DNA from: Mansonella perstans
Lineage: Eukaryota; Nematoda; Chromadorea; Rhabditida; Onchocercidae
Assembly (NCBI GenBank): GCA_037074765.1
Contig: JBAMDO010000056.1
Location: 1 to 64,000, forward strand
Direction of reading: 5' to 3'
DNA: 64,000 nucleotides
The notes below the pieces were generated by a model, which searched no databases, had not been told where the DNA came from, and was given only the letters and a program-made list of their open reading frames with translations. Shown here one piece after another: positions 51,356 to 63,047 of the stretch (its first letter is position 1; each line of letters begins with the position of its first letter). Both the position numbers and the translations under genes were made by a program.

Positions 51356-53589
51356 CATTTTAATAGGATAAATGAAGTAAACTGGAAAATTGAAAAAATT
51401 GAAACAATTTTTATGGATGTTGCAGAATCTATCAGAAGCAGAATGTATCATCATTCATTGGTGATATTAATTGTTATTTGATGAGCATGAACAAAATCAA
51501 AGCGATCATTAGATGAGCGAAAAGAATAGCCAAGTAAAAATTTAGAAGCGGGGACATTAAGGAAGTTACCGGATAATGTAATGAATGAAAAAATGGAATT
51601 CAATAATGATTACCTCAAGAACGCCTATTGTAAAAGCAAGCGTTGTACTTATTTCGATATAGGAAAGTGAAGATATCGTATTATTATTCATAGTAATCGT
51701 ATCATCCATTCCTGATCGCTGCGACATAATTTCATTATTTGCCAATGCAGACATCATAGCAGTCACAGCAAATCCGCCTGTTAAATGATTTGTTTTTAAA
51801 ACGACAGAATATCTGATATCATCAATTTTTAGACAAAAACAAACTGATTACTTTTATTCATCAAAATCAATCAGTGATAACACTTTTAATGACTGATCCA
51901 ACCGATCAATCCAAGCATTCATTATCAGTTTTAATTTTAGGAGAATTAAAGAAAATTTACCAACTGATGCATGCTTTGATGTCCCGAAAAACATGTAGAA
52001 AAAAACTGGGAAAAAGGATGAATATAAACCATATATCGGATCAATACCTGCTAACATTGCAAATGCTATACCTGTAAAGGGCATCGATCATACCGGACTG
52101 GTATTCTCGGTTTCTTAGAGAAACTAGGATAGTATATGATAGTATATCATGGATCACCGTTAAAAACACGCTGCATTTTCGATAAATTCTTGGAATCTAA
52201 TTCATGCGAGTAATGAAATTTATTAAAAGACCGATTTTGAGGAACCATAAGCTGAACAAATGGTACTTGCTAAACACCGAGAATTCTAAAGTTCTTCAAC
52301 AGGAAGTAGGATCAATTATAATCATTGAATTAAAATTTTGCTAATGAACAATATATGTTGATTTGATGGTAGACGAAATCAACCTTGAGGCACTTGCATA
52401 ACACCAACTGTCAGACCACCAAGGATATCATGAAGTGTATCAGTTTTCCAATTATACTTTGGTAACCAATGCAAAATCGGTACGAAATCCGTAAACCAAC
52501 GCCATAAATTGCGCGGATTTGAGCATAATGTCAGTAACCGACGTGCTCCTTTCCTGAAAACCGTTGACGGAAAGGAAAGCGCAGACTACTTGCAGTTAGC
52601 TATAACTTCATGCATTTGTATCGGATGTTGCAGCAGCTTGAATCATCAGTTGCATTTGCCTTCTAAAGTATATCACTGATAACATGCATGAAAGCATATC
52701 ACCAATAAGCTGGAATACTACTGAAAAAAATTCGCGTGCAAATGAATGACTTCCTTAAACAAATATGGTAGAGAAAGGCTAAGCTGATTGTAGTAAGTTA
52801 AAATACGTTAAATGTAAGCAAACTTATTGAATGTACTTCGCATTTAAACTCCATATCCAGTAAATTCACTGACACATTCCCGAAGAAAATACTAAAAGCC
52901 TGATGATCTGTGCAACAATTGCGAAGACTTTTTTCTTGCAAATAGATTATTTTAGAGAAAAGGTCAATGTATCCTACATGATGGCCTTCTTTCACTCTCT
53001 GTCTATCATTCATGCCGAAAAACGATGAACGATACCAGAAAAATATTCGTTTATCAGATATTGAAACAGCAGTAAGTATTACTTAAACCGATGTTTTATA
53101 GATGATTTTGATTTCAATTGGAATTTTCGATCATATTCGTCCTAAAAATGATAAAATAAAGAGCTTACTTATTAACATTACATTTTCTCATCAATGACTA
53201 AAGAAATTTCGTTCAAAACAATCCTATCGAAACAGTAAAATTTTGTTTCTGAATTACAATGAAATTGATAAAATCTGTTAAATACTAAGTGATATTCCTC
53301 GCGACTTTTCTAATACATCTAATACTTTTTCTTTTTAACTTTTCAAATTATCATTTTCGAATTATTAATTCTAATATTTTTTAAAATTTTCTAATATCTA
53401 ATACGTATTTTCTAATGCGACTTTCTAATTGTAAAAAAATTTTTCCCCTCTTGTTTAATCATTAAGTGCGAAAATCTAAATTTTTCGTAACATTTTGCTT
53501 GTCTCAATTAAAAACAAATCGGGGATTTTTTTTTTAAAGGAACCAACCTGATTTAGGCTATTCTTATTGCACGTAATTTCGCCTTCCAT
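46015..53589 (-). CDS. SLC26/SulP anion transporter with STAS domain, complete, 18 exons
   Basis: Exons: 53589-53548, 53141-53089, 52553-52384, 52071-51961, 51777-51614, 51324-51160, 50761-50600, 50232-50150, 49862-49715, 49459-49346, 48952-48875, 48761-48666, 48453-48347, 48120-47922, 47189-47088, 46588-46534, 46357-46252, 46126-46015. CDS 2,067 nt (688 aa), every junction in frame. The N-terminus ([12 protein letters not shown]) has the usual SLC26 cytosolic lead-in. The transporter domain has family blocks: [59 protein letters not shown], and [22 protein letters not shown] domain (about 535-655) includes [13 protein letters not shown] and [20 protein letters not shown]. By family this is a plasma-membrane anion (sulfate, chloride, bicarbonate or oxalate) transporter or exchanger; substrate cannot be told. 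It corresponds to the C. elegans sulp genes, but the exact orthologue is not resolved. A likely SL acceptor lies 5 nt before the ATG. Acceptor of exon 51324-51160 follows a 29-T run. Confidence 0.94.
50857..50900. repeat. 17-bp direct repeat
   Basis: TTTGACGATACTTGAAA occurs at 50857 and 50884, 27 bp apart, in an SLC26 intron. Confidence 0.8.
51327..51355. repeat. 29-bp poly(A) run forming an acceptor tract
   Basis: Twenty-nine consecutive A on the plus strand. On the minus strand these are T directly against the AG acceptor (51325-51326) of the SLC26 exon 51324-51160. Confidence 0.95.
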
Positions 53590-53600
53590 TGATTCTAAAA
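53590..53600 (-). promoter_or_regulatory. Probable trans-splice (SL) acceptor of the SLC26 gene
   Basis: On the minus strand TAATTTTAG ends 5 nt before the start codon (AG at 53595-53596). This is typical spacing for nematode SL addition. No upstream coding exon is evident. Confidence 0.45.
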
Positions 53601-56600
53601 TTATTAGAGTTTTTTTTTGCAATTAAAAATGAATATTATCCATTGCAACATGTTTACGCTGATACGCTCATTGCTTTTTTCTCCTAAGTGAACAGTTTGT
53701 TGAGCAGATTCATCAGTTTACATGAATTTAATTTCAGTATTTTCCAAATTTCACTTTTTTATATTAATAATTGAGAAGCTCATATACCTTTAACTGTAAC
53801 TATGATAAGAAAGAGAGTATAATGTGAAGAGATTATAGTATGAACATCTGAATACGATCAGTAAATTTTGATCTCGATCTCAGCATCTATCACCAAGGAA
53901 CTAGAAGCCACCTGATTAATTATTCAAAATAGCTTAACCTTGAGTAGAAATCCGTATTTTACTTCACCCATTCACAGAATAACTCATCAGTGTTTGTGAA
54001 GGATTCAAGATTTTTATAAACGCTTAACAATTTTAATCAGTTCTCTCAAGGAAATAAAATTGATTAGCGTTGAAGTTAAACAGTTACGAAGTAAACGAAT
54101 TGCCGGACAACTTTTTCACGAAATTTCATGAAAGAAAAGAAAAATAACGAAACAGAGATTCATGCTGGAAAACACTGGAAATATTAAATCAGTTGTCTAA
54201 TGAATTATTAAACTTTTATTAAACACAATGTCACTCGAGAAAAAGGAATACGCAAACGTTTCAGGCGCTTGTTGATACCATGCGATTTGTGCCTGAGTCA
54301 GCAGATCGCTTGATCATGGTATTTTATCCTTGCCAAGTACATTAAAATGTGTCTACCATAGGATTTTAATAGGGAATGTGATGATTTTGATTAGAATTCA
54401 GATCAGCAAGAGGGAAATAGAAACAAATCATCGTTATAAACTTATCACAGCATGATAGCAAAAGATCAGATGAGATGACAAGAAACTTTGTAGTTCACTT
54501 TGCTGAACTGTGGAGAAAAATTGAACTGTCCGATATCTGCCCAGAAGATTGTTATGATAAGAAATCAAGCCATGTCGGGTGACCAATGATGGTTGCAGAT
54601 ACTTCAGAGTAAATTTTCAAATGAATGTTCAGATGTCATGAAATGACAATGGAGTCAATCATCACCGATTTTCGTGTACACAAATGATAGTCCAATGAAA
54701 AAATATTTCTTGCTGATAGATAGAGTATGACACAGCTCTGGATCAGATTTCGGTTAATTTTTTGTTTTTTTTTTTACACTAAACTTTATGAATGATTTCA
54801 TGCAACCAAATAAGAATGCGTTGCAATGAATCAATGGATCACGGAATAAAAGATCAGTCTTTCATTCAAATGTGACAATTTACAATTGAATTATCGAATG
54901 AAGTGGACAGGACAAAGGTGACATATCAATGATCGCATGAAATGCTCCCTAATTCAATTAACTTCCTGGTAATAATTTGCATCATCGATTGATTAAATCA
55001 AATTTAAATCGATTTCTGTTTTCGTTAAAAGGAATCTTACCCAAACCTTTACAATAACTATCTCAATTTAGATTATTACTTAAATCGATCCAAGATTCAA
55101 TTATGCTATTTAGCGATATCTAGATTCAAGTGCAAAAAAAATGGGTTAAAAGCTATTTTTGCTTCAATTATATTAAAAGAAAAAAAAGAGCAATGAAATT
55201 AATTTAACATAAAAATGAAGTCGTCGAAGAATCGTTCGATGCAAAAGAAACTCAAAAAAAGTAATGCTATAAAGTGATAGTGTCAACAAATCAAATAGAA
55301 AAGGACATTTGCCATCGTCAGATCAACTAGCGATATTCCCGAAGTCATGCTAAATTGCTATTGAAATTTTGTTTTGAGAAGCCAGTTTTCCTTGCAATAG
55401 ATTTCAGCTGCATGTATGGTTATGAATTCTTGTAAACGACAAGTTAAGAATGTAATAGAGTAATTAGTCACCCTCTGTTACCTGTTTAAACGAACCAATT
55501 TCTGTACAGGGTTAGGTAGATAATTAATTAGTTTCCGTTCCAATTATTTCCGTCTATTAATAGCATGAACTTTTCTTCAGAAGAAAATTTTACCGAATGC
55601 TTATTTTTCAGAAAAACACACCTGAGATTGATGATTAATTTTCTACCACACATAACACAGTTATACTACCTGCAAAAACAAATTTATAAACTGTTTGAAT
55701 TTACCTTCACTGCATGACAAAACCTCATATGCAAATAAACGTAATAAATTGTGCAAAAAAAAAGCGGAGAGAAATGTTTACATCAACAGAAATTTGTCAA
55801 CCATTCATCAATGGTCATATTATTTGACATATGTATAAGTCATGTTACACGGGGAGAAAAATTCAAAAAGCGATTGAATACAGTAAGGAATATGCATTTG
55901 TTCAAAGGTAATAATATTAATGTTTGCATAGAAACACAGATATTATATTAAATAACTGAAAAACTAAAATAGAATGGAAAAAATTATTCCTAAAAGTTAT
56001 AAAAAAAAGAAAGCAATTTTCCCTTTTTATTTTAATTTGATCAGTGGTCTGATCCATTGTTCAATAGTCAGTTCAGATTAACATTTATGTATAAATATGA
56101 ATAAGGTATTGTAAAAGTTTTTGCGAATGATAGCTCCATCATAAACTTGAGTTTATGGCTTGCAATTTTCCAATATAAATTTTGATTTTAATTATTGGTT
56201 TTTGAAAAGAGCACATAATTATTTGAAAAGAAGATGGAGTTCCTGTCAAATCACTAGACCACCTTTTTGAAATTAAAAAAATAAAATAAGACAAAAAAAT
56301 AAAAAAAAATGATCCAATCAATGATATCATGGCTTGCAATGCTATGACAGCTGAATGATGGGTTTGCTGCAAAGCAATGCTTGGTACTACTACAAACACA
56401 AAAAAATAAAAGAGACAAAATAGGCAGCACTTATTAATTAAAAAAGTCGTTAGGCATTAGTAATTAAGGAAAACGGAAGGAAAATATAAGATAATTATCA
56501 TTTATCAAAATGAGCAATTAATTCCTTTCCTTTCTTCCTTTCTAAATTACAGAAATTTAAAACTAGGGCAGTTATTTGCAGATATATTTTTTTTAGCAAT

Positions 56601-57928
56601 TAAGCAATAAATTATGAGAGTTCGGACGGAGTGGAGACTCTGATAAATAAAACTGCAGTAATTAAGACTCGCCTAATTAAATCTCTGGTAATCATAATCT
56701 TTTGACTACTGTATTTACATATCTGAATTTTTCGCCATAATTTTCATTCAGCAATAATTCAGAAAGAGGGTCTGGTTTCATATGAATAGTTCAATTCCGG
56801 AAGTTTCATTTCGATTGCATCGTAGCAAGATGAATTACATTAGTGATAAAAATTGATGATATTGTGCGATATAATGAGAAAGTCAAGACATAAAATCAAT
56901 AACAGTTGATATTACTACTAATTGTCATAGATAATAAGGAAAATATTGTTGTACATTGTCTAATTATTAGTTTTTTACGACATTTGTGACATGGCCTATT
57001 GGTATTCAACAATACTTCGGCATATATAATTTCTCTGAATCGTAAATTTCCTTGAATCTAAATTTTTCAAAAAATTTCGCAACCAGCAATGAATTTGTCG
57101 AAAAAGTTTATCGGAAATATAAGAAATTCAGAACTTGGAGTTCAAAAATTCATCAATACAATTACTTTCATTCTCCACATTCATCTGGACATTATTTTCA
57201 CGTCTAGTATCAATTTAATTTAAATATGCGGGATTTAAAATGCATTTTAAAAATATAAAATTTAAGACGCAAAATGAAGATCAATACAAGAACAGACGTG
57301 ATATTTGTTAGAATTATTTTTTGGCTTATTTAATAATGAAAATCAATTTTTCGCTTATTCAAAAATTAAAGTCATTCTTAGTTTGTTTACAAAGCTTAGT
57401 GATCAGTAAGTAGTGAGCAAAGTTGCAGATAAAAGCGAAAATGCGAACTTCGATTGCTAAATGCTTATTAGCTACCTTTTCAATTTTTTTAAATTAATTT
57501 TTCGCAGTTTTAAAATTTCTTTTGAACTTTACTTTTTAACTTGCCACTAATATTTTCAAAGAACAAAGAACTTATTAGGCAATGCTACAGCAAACAACCC
57601 ACACCAGAAAGATGATTATGTTCCCGAATAATTTTATTCGTTAATTATCATTTATATATTAATTAAATCTTTTGGCAGAAGTCTTTCATCCTAATTTTGT
57701 TCGAAAAAAGAAACTGTAATCTTGCATCTCCCTACTAAAATACAAATAAAAAAATACTAAGCTACGTGTGACATCACGTATATAGGAAGTACGCACGTGG
57801 TCGTATTATCACTAGTTTTATTCCCTAATAAATTTTAAAGCTGAATTCTATGACGTGTTAGTAATAAACAATTGCTGTAAGATTTATAAAATTTATTTTT
57901 TGCGCAAATCAGTTCAAAAGCACATTAA
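53601..57928. other. Upstream of the SLC26 gene, no supported gene
   Basis: About 4.3 kb of AT-rich DNA that should include the SLC26 promoter. A minus-strand open stretch at 56139-56399 and a plus-strand one at 55751-55951 have no splice support or recognisable product. Confidence 0.45.
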
Positions 57929-58114
57929 ATGTGGTATTTTAATTTATTATTCTTTGCTCTTCTCATTTCATCAATCATCTATTCGAAAACAACCGGCAAT
58001 CAATGGCGCAGTAGGGTGCCAACTTCAACTTTTCCTACTAACGCTGTCACTCTGCAACACTTTCCAGTTAAGTTCAATTATCCATCCAATTCCAATTCTC
58101 CAAAAATCCTTTGA
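57929..58114 (+). CDS. Possible small secreted peptide
   Basis: An ATG-started ORF of 61 codons begins with a hydrophobic stretch (MWYFNLLFFALLISSIIYS) like a signal peptide. A polar Thr/Pro/Asn-rich part follows (SKTTGNQWRSRVPTSTF) and ends NSPKIL. It could be a secreted peptide, or the first exon of a larger secreted protein using a donor such as CGCA|GTAGGG. It has no cysteines or dibasic cleavage sites to suggest a class. A 108-codon reading in another frame overlaps it and is judged chance. Confidence 0.28.
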   Translation: MWYFNLLFFALLISSIIYSKTTGNQWRSRVPTSTFPTNAVTLQHFPVKFNYPSNSNSPKIL

Positions 58115-58988
58115 CGTTTTGACGAAATTGTCAAAACTTCGAGGAAAATGCAAAAATTACATTTTTAAAAGTGAAAAATAGATGATGATTATGGTTGCAA
58201 CTTTACCTAGTCAATCTTAATTATAATTGTTCATTAATCCCAGCCTGCAAAGATTGATAGATTAATTGTGCAGTAGTTGCAGTATCAATGTAATTAAAAT
58301 ATAATAATTTCACTCGGCGCCTTTGAAATTTCTCATTATCAAGAGCTTAAAGAATAACAAACAAGGGACGAGAAATAAATGTCAAGCTTTAGCCAATTCT
58401 TCATTTGTGACAAGGAAAAAGCATATAGAAGAGAGACCCACTGATAAGTTATTTTCCTGATCTCACTTTTATTTTGCAAGAAGGTTTGAATAACTCGCAA
58501 AAGCTATTACTGCTAATTCTTTTTCAAGAAGTTGACCTTAAAAAATATTATTTGATTAACAATGTCAGGAGATAATTTATTTTCAATGGAATTTATTCAC
58601 TCTCGGATTATTCCAATTTTGATATGTATATCTAAGTGATACTAGGTAAGTAAAAGTGCGAAAAGATTTACTTTACAATGTTCTGCAATTTTTCATCGTG
58701 ACATTCTAAAATTCATATTGAAAATTAATTGTTGAATGAATGAATTTCTAACGGATTTGGAAATTTGAAATTTATTTTAACTTCAAGTCACACCGACACT
58801 ACTATGTGCTACATTCTGGCCTCATAAGACTGTCGGATACTGAAGTGCGGATTACTTTCACATGTTGATTTTTGATCGTTTTCAAATTTTCTATTTTGAA
58901 CATTCGACAAGAAACAACGTCAACAAAATTGACGAATTCAACACTGTATTTTTACACTGCGACCAATCGCTTTTTAAAACAAATTTTT

Positions 58989-59268
58989 ATGTCAAAAGTT
59001 GGTAAGAAAGCAAATAATGAAAGTGAAATTTGCAAAGTGCAGAGACAACTTGGAAGAAATGATATATTTTGAGTGTTATTCACTTGCAGACATTCCATCA
59101 ACAAACATTATGGCCAATGCTGAAGAAAAGAGAGCTGGACCAGACAACATTATCTCATATTGTACTACACTTGCTAATTCATTATACAATTACTCTCAGC
59201 ATGAGAATAATCAAAAGGAGCATTCTTCAATAATATTAAGTTGTAAACAGCAGCTAGCAACTAAATAA
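58989..59268 (+). CDS. Putative 63-residue two-exon protein, unknown function
   Basis: Exon 1 (58989-59001) is ATGTCAAAAGTTG followed by GTAAG; exon 2 (59090-59268) follows TTCACTTGCAG. The 88-nt intron has good ends and the join is in phase, giving MSKV-DIPSTNIMANAEEKR and the ending SCKQQLATK before TAA. The middle (IISYCTTLANSLYNYSQHEN) is amphipathic and looks like a helix. There is no signal peptide, membrane segment or domain I can name. The frame is also open upstream of the ATG (from about 58872), so exon 1 could be longer. AATAAA occurs at 59602-59607. It is convergent with the small minus-strand ORF at 59619. Confidence 0.4.
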
Positions 59269-59351
59269 TTCTATTTGCAGACTGTGAATAATTAATGCTT
59301 GATTGACGAACTTTGATCATTTACTAGAACTTTTTCCTCTTCTTCACTTCT

Positions 59352-59376
59352 TCTCTCTCTCTCTCTCTCTCTCTCT
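59352..59376. repeat. CT microsatellite
   Basis: About twelve uninterrupted TC units just downstream of the small plus-strand gene. Confidence 0.9.
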
Positions 59377-59618
59377 TTCATCCTTTGTGTGATATGTTGA
59401 AATTATCAGTTTGGATGCCATCAAATTGTTTATTATAACACTGTCTAGAACTTCGTATTCATTTTGCTCATAACTCAATTTTAGCACATGTTTTTCATTA
59501 TCCCAAAAATAACACTAGTTAGTTCAGAAAAAGGGTGAATGAATAGAGAAATTAATTTGATAGCTTTTGAATTTGTAACTTTTAATTTTTCTTAATTCCA
59601 AAATAAAAAGTTCAATTT

Positions 59619-60226
59619 TCATTTTTTCTTCTTTCCAAACTTATTTATTGTCGTAATTTTTGATAATTTTCCTTTGCGCAAAAACTTTTCTTTTTCATCC
59701 AAATTTATTTCGTCGAAATTCTCTTTCTCTTCTGCAGCCTCCACTTGATGCATTTTCTATCAGAAAAAACTTGAAAAATAAAATTTCGAAAACAAGGAAG
59801 GTAAGAAATAAAAAAAGATAAAAAGTAAGAAAAAATTAAATGAAAGTTAAAAATATAATTGAAAATTTTCAGTGGAAAAAAGATGATTTGCACTTCCAAT
59901 GAATTAGAAACTAAAATGTTTGCAATCAATTTATTTCCTGCCTATTTCTAATTTTTTTTCTTTTATTTTAAAAATTGCTATTTTTAATTTCAAAATTGCT
60001 ATTCCAGAAATGTTGGAAGAAAGCGCTAATTTTAATTAAATATTGTTGCAAAATGTCGGAATTTTCGAAACTAGGAAAAACCGGAAAAACCAGAAAGACC
60101 TGAAATGGAAACGAGGAGAAGAAAGAGAAAAGGTGAATTAATATAATTCTATCTGCAAGTTAGAGTTACATTTTTATTCTTACCGTTTGGAATAATTCTT
60201 TTTTGCCTATTACGAACCGTATTCAT
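59619..60226 (-). CDS. Putative 51-residue two-exon lysine-rich protein
   Basis: Exon 1 (60226-60184) reads MNTVRNRQKRIIPN and ends AACG|GTAAGA; exon 2 (59731-59619) follows GGCTGCAG. The join is in phase (G|AA). The product continues with EKENFDEINLDEKEKFLRKG and ends NKFGKKKK before TGA. The strongly charged, evenly mixed translation and the consensus donor argue for real coding, but the acceptor has a poor pyrimidine tract. An alternative is a single-exon ORF from an in-frame ATG at 59750 (MHQVEAAEEKENFDE). No family recognised; the Lys-rich tail would suit a nucleic-acid-binding or nucleolar role, which is only a guess. Confidence 0.38.
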
Positions 60227-60859
60227 GATCAGGCCAACCTATACATGTATGTGATTTATTGCAACTGAAATAAAAAAGTTGTTTTTTAAACCAAACATCG
60301 ATGAAACATTTAATGAAAAGAGTGATCTTTGCTGTTTCATTTAGGTATATTCAATTTTTTTGTTTTGATAAGGTGGAAAATTCAGGGTCGTTGATCAGCA
60401 CTATTTACGAAAAACTTTTGATTCTGTTCTTTAAACTTTTTGCATGATTTTTTGGCTGCGACATCAATTTCCAACATTTCTTATTATTTCCATAATATCA
60501 ACATCAGACGTCACATAACAAATATTAATGCTTGCTTCATTTAGGGGTTATTTCAGAATCACAACCAGACGGTTAGTGAGAAACATTCCAATTTTAGACG
60601 TTTATAATTGTTTTCTCATCTTGAGCACTTTTAAGGTATAATACGTTACGCATCGGGATAAACGCATGCTTAAGTTTAGATGACGTAGCAACACTTACCT
60701 CGCGAAACAAAATCTTCGAATTTTTGCTCGACAAAGTGAATGAATTCAGTGAAGCTGTGAAAGGTGGTAAAAAATTGGAAAGCGAAGTAAGATGAGTATG
60801 TAACCATCAGTGATACGTAAAGTCGTAGACGTCATTTTAATTAGAACTATTTGCGCACT

Positions 60860-60885
60860 TATCTTTGCATACGTATGCAAAGATA
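60860..60885. repeat. 26-bp perfect palindrome
   Basis: TATCTTTGCATAC is followed immediately by its own reverse complement GTATGCAAAGATA with no spacer. Each arm holds a TATGCAAAG octamer-like core of the kind bound by POU factors. A second, 12-bp palindrome GCTATCGATAGC lies at 60910-60921. Confidence 0.8.
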
Positions 60886-61637
60886 TTTTTAGTTACCGAT
60901 AAATGCTTAGCTATCGATAGCCATCCATATAGGAAAAAAACTGCAAAACATGTTTGAGGACAAACGTAGATATATCACATTTCTTAAGACATATCACTGA
61001 CATAGACATATAGATAAACATATCACTTTCTTTAAGACGCACTAGGACGTAAGCATGAAAAATCGCTTTTTTTCAGGTGCACCTATAATACGTACGTAAC
61101 AACAACACTTGGCTTATACACTTCAGTGCTGATGTATGATGTTGAAAATTATGCTTACGTGAAAGAGATTAGGCTAAATTTTATGTGTGAGATTTATGTT
61201 GAACAAATTGAAAAAATTTTAATTAAATATTAAAGTAATTTTTGAAAATACAAGCTTTTTATAGAATAATAGTTTTCATCTATTCTAAACTTTTTCAATA
61301 ACCAATATTTCATAGTCAATTTCTTTCTTGTTTTTATTTCTATCGATAAATCAATTCATTTGTGGATTGTTATTTTTTCTTCATCAAATAAATTGCAATT
61401 GTTTGTTATTATCACTTCATTTCCTATCAATTTTACTTCCGGCATAATGGCGAATAATTTTTCCGACCATCTTTTCAGTAAAACTAGAAAACTGAAGAAA
61501 GTAACAACTTTTTTAACAGCGAAGGATTCATTTTGTTGTCATTTCTTGATGACATCACAGTGAACACTGGATTTAATACAAATGTCTTATCAGGCTTAGT
61601 TCGAGCTGTTTTTTTATCAATAAAAATTGATTGAATT

Positions 61638-61687
61638 AATTTGAATGTATTGTTTCATTAGTAATAATGAAATGATACATTCAAATT
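61638..61687. ncRNA. Long hairpin, 23-bp stem with GTAA loop
   Basis: The left arm (61638-61660, starting AATTTGAATGTAT) pairs with the right arm (61665-61687) over 23 positions, with 21 Watson-Crick and two G-T pairs, around a four-base GTAA loop. Two more outer pairs are possible (one wobble). Such a stem could be a small-RNA precursor or a remnant inverted-repeat element. The small loop is unlike most pre-miRNAs. Transcription is unknown. Confidence 0.35.
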
Positions 61688-63047
61688 GAACCATTTTATT
61701 TTTCTTTTCAATTCTCTTTCTTTTTTTTGAAAGATTTTTTTTTTGAAAGAGACGGAAAATTTACTTAAGTAGAAATTATAACAAATTTTCAATTATTTTG
61801 AAGTTTAAAATTTTTCTAAATTTGTTGAAATTTTTCATATTACACACGTATTTTGTATTTAATATTTTTCTTCAAGCCAATTGTTTGACATTGCACACAA
61901 ATTATGCAAATTTTATATCTATTTCCAACTTATGCCATCCGAAATAAATTACCAAAATGATCAGTTAGCTTTTCACATCTGCGCTGTTTGCTCTGCTACT
62001 CCTAGTTGATATTTTTTCCTCCCTTAAAAATAAATAATGTGATCAGTAAGATCGGGTGTGTAAAATTGCCATGAATGTGCACTAACACTGTCATTCTTAG
62101 GAAAAGTATTTTTACAGTCATTCTGTAAACTCTCCTGTTTTGAAATATCACACTTTAAATGTAATTTAAAATTTTTTCCCTTTTTGCTTACTTAAATGTT
62201 TTACGTAGTTTTAAAATTTTCATAATTTTTTTACTGCTTTCATTTGCATTTGTATTTCGACATAATTTATGCTCGTAAATCTCTAATCACCACCGTTCTT
62301 CATTTCTCTTGTCTAATGACACAATTTGTATTTTTGTTTACGGCGGTCACCTCTCATTAATGAGAACTTTTTGGTTACCAAGTATTGCGCACTGTAAGAT
62401 AAGATCGAAGTGAAAAAAACAAATTTTTTTAAAACATTTACCTTATTTTTTTTCGTTCCAAAAACATTTTATTTCTGATCAAATAATACTGCAAAAAAAA
62501 GGACAGTCGTTTCTTTTTCTTTTGTCAAAATCTGGCCAATTTTTTTTTTTCTTTTTTGTGAAAAGTGCTGCAGTTCTATTATGGAATGAAGAAACAATGA
62601 AAATGTTCTGACTTGAAATGTATTTCGAATGATACATATTAGCATGTCATCATGTCATTCCAGAAATCTGCAACAATCAGATGAAATAATAATATTTGCC
62701 TGTCATAAGTAATTTCGTCATACAATCTTCACTCTATGAATAACCATAAAATGGTGTAACATTTGCGCATCCGTCCTAAGTATTGGATAATTTCCTCAAT
62801 GCTATTACTAAAATTTGTATGCCGAAAATTCATAACTCACTCGACAAAATTTTCTATAGTATTTATTCAACATTTTTATATTTTTTATGACTACTTACGA
62901 CTTCGTCTCGTGCAATTTAATTATCATATCAGTAAGACATTCTCAACAATATTTCAGGCTATCATTTTCAATCAATCATTCCTAGCAATCACTTTGATTT
63001 AATCACTCGTGCTAATTGTTGTGTGTAGTGTGTAGCATATTTTGTTG

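Larger units (their letters stand above)
60227..63047. other. Intergenic, with palindrome and hairpin
   Basis: About 2.8 kb with no supported protein gene. It contains a 26-bp perfect palindrome at 60860 and a long hairpin at 61638. ORFs at 61360-61563 and 62763-63002 have no supporting features. Confidence 0.45.

Noticed and set aside
56139..56399. Minus-strand open frame beginning near VVVPSIALQQTHH
   Set aside because: It quickly becomes a poly-Phe/Ile low-complexity translation and lacks a start or splice partners.
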